64,000 nt of DNA, from positions 6,290,001 to 6,354,000 of the forward strand of contig NZ_CP107899.1 in assembly GCF_036013915.1 (NCBI RefSeq), written 5' to 3'. A program made the position numbers and the translations under genes. Numbering within the stretch: the stretch's first letter is position 1; every line of letters starts with the position of its first letter. Below, piece by piece: positions 63,972 to 64,000 of the stretch. The notes beneath the pieces were generated by a model, which was not told where the DNA came from, searched no databases, and was given only the letters and a program-made list of their open reading frames with translations. The DNA comes from Streptomyces sp. NBC_00464 (GTDB lineage Bacteria > Actinomycetota > Actinomycetes > Streptomycetales > Streptomycetaceae).

Positions 63972-64000
63972 TAGAATCCCGGTAACGCAAAAGGAGCTCT
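63972..64000 (+). promoter_or_regulatory. Probable -10 element and ribosome site of a gene beyond the window
   Basis: TAGAAT (63972-63977) resembles a -10 element, and AAAAGGAG (63989-63996) is a strong ribosome site only 4 nt from the window end. A start codon is expected just outside. Confidence 0.45.

Larger units (their letters stand above)
63184..64000. other. Region with no convincing gene
   Basis: About 0.8 kb after the SLOG gene. Several short open frames exist on both strands, but none has good Streptomyces codon bias, a recognisable domain or a strong ribosome site. GC content falls in the right half. It may be non-coding or hold decayed coding sequence. Confidence 0.5.

Noticed and set aside
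63763..63990. 75-codon reverse frame near the window end
   Set aside because: No ribosome site, atypical codon use and it includes the 17-bp duplication; no recognisable domain.

Overview
This window is a high-GC actinobacterial chromosome segment, almost certainly Streptomyces. The grounds are strong third-position GC bias, frequent GTG and TTG starts, coupled ATGA/GTGA overlaps, a streptogrisin-type protease, a SepF paralogue of the SflA type, and a gene order (recN, nadK, tlyA, pyrG, ald, parA, scpAB, rluB, tyrA, cmk, der) that from memory matches the core chromosome of S. coelicolor. No phage, insertion sequence, CRISPR array or tRNA was found.

Layout. 1-1.6 kb: end of an rRNA operon (3' part of 23S, 5S, terminator). 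1.7-11.3 kb: an Arg/Gly/Asp repeat protein with a helical-repeat C-terminus, DUF1015, a HAD phosphatase, an ECF sigma factor with a SnoaL-like tail divergent from an FMN azoreductase, and an iron-siderophore ABC system behind a probable iron box. 11.3-16.6 kb: a seven-copy palindromic repeat, then SCP2, tlyA, nadK, recN and a diverged MraY/WecA-like membrane protein. 16.8-28.9 kb: glycosyltransferase, PucR regulator, sulfurtransferase, GH15 hydrolase, pyrG, ADP-ribose Nudix hydrolase, STAND/TPR protein and ald.

29.2-34.0 kb is a chromosome-organisation block: an orphan ParA, a probable ribbon-helix-helix partner, ScpA, ScpB and an RluB-type pseudouridine synthase. 34.1-39.1 kb is the most coherent system in the window: pnuC, nadR, nrtR, an ADP-ribosylglycohydrolase and a RlaP-like nucleotidyltransferase run as one tightly packed operon behind a near-perfect palindrome at the promoter, with a second RlaP-like gene facing it. 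It reads as an NAD-salvage circuit controlled by ADP-ribose, joined to nucleotidyltransferases of a family known from RNA repair.

39.3-43.8 kb: chorismate mutase, prephenate dehydrogenase, cmk, plsC and der. 43.9-51.5 kb: two unknown conserved proteins, an I78 peptidase inhibitor, a PAP2 phosphatase, a 14-helix MFS exporter, a glutaryl-CoA dehydrogenase-like enzyme and the SepF-like protein SflA. 51.8-61.3 kb: a DUF5685 protein with a very cysteine-rich tail, then an amino-acid-type ABC importer with a large FAD/NAD(P)-binding protein, two luciferase-like flavin monooxygenases and a DUF1684 protein, which suggests uptake and oxidative breakdown of an organosulfur or similar compound. 61.5-64 kb: a streptogrisin B-like protease, a SLOG-fold protein with a hairpin leader, and about 0.8 kb in which I see no convincing gene. 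All function calls come from reading the sequence and family knowledge; no searches were run.
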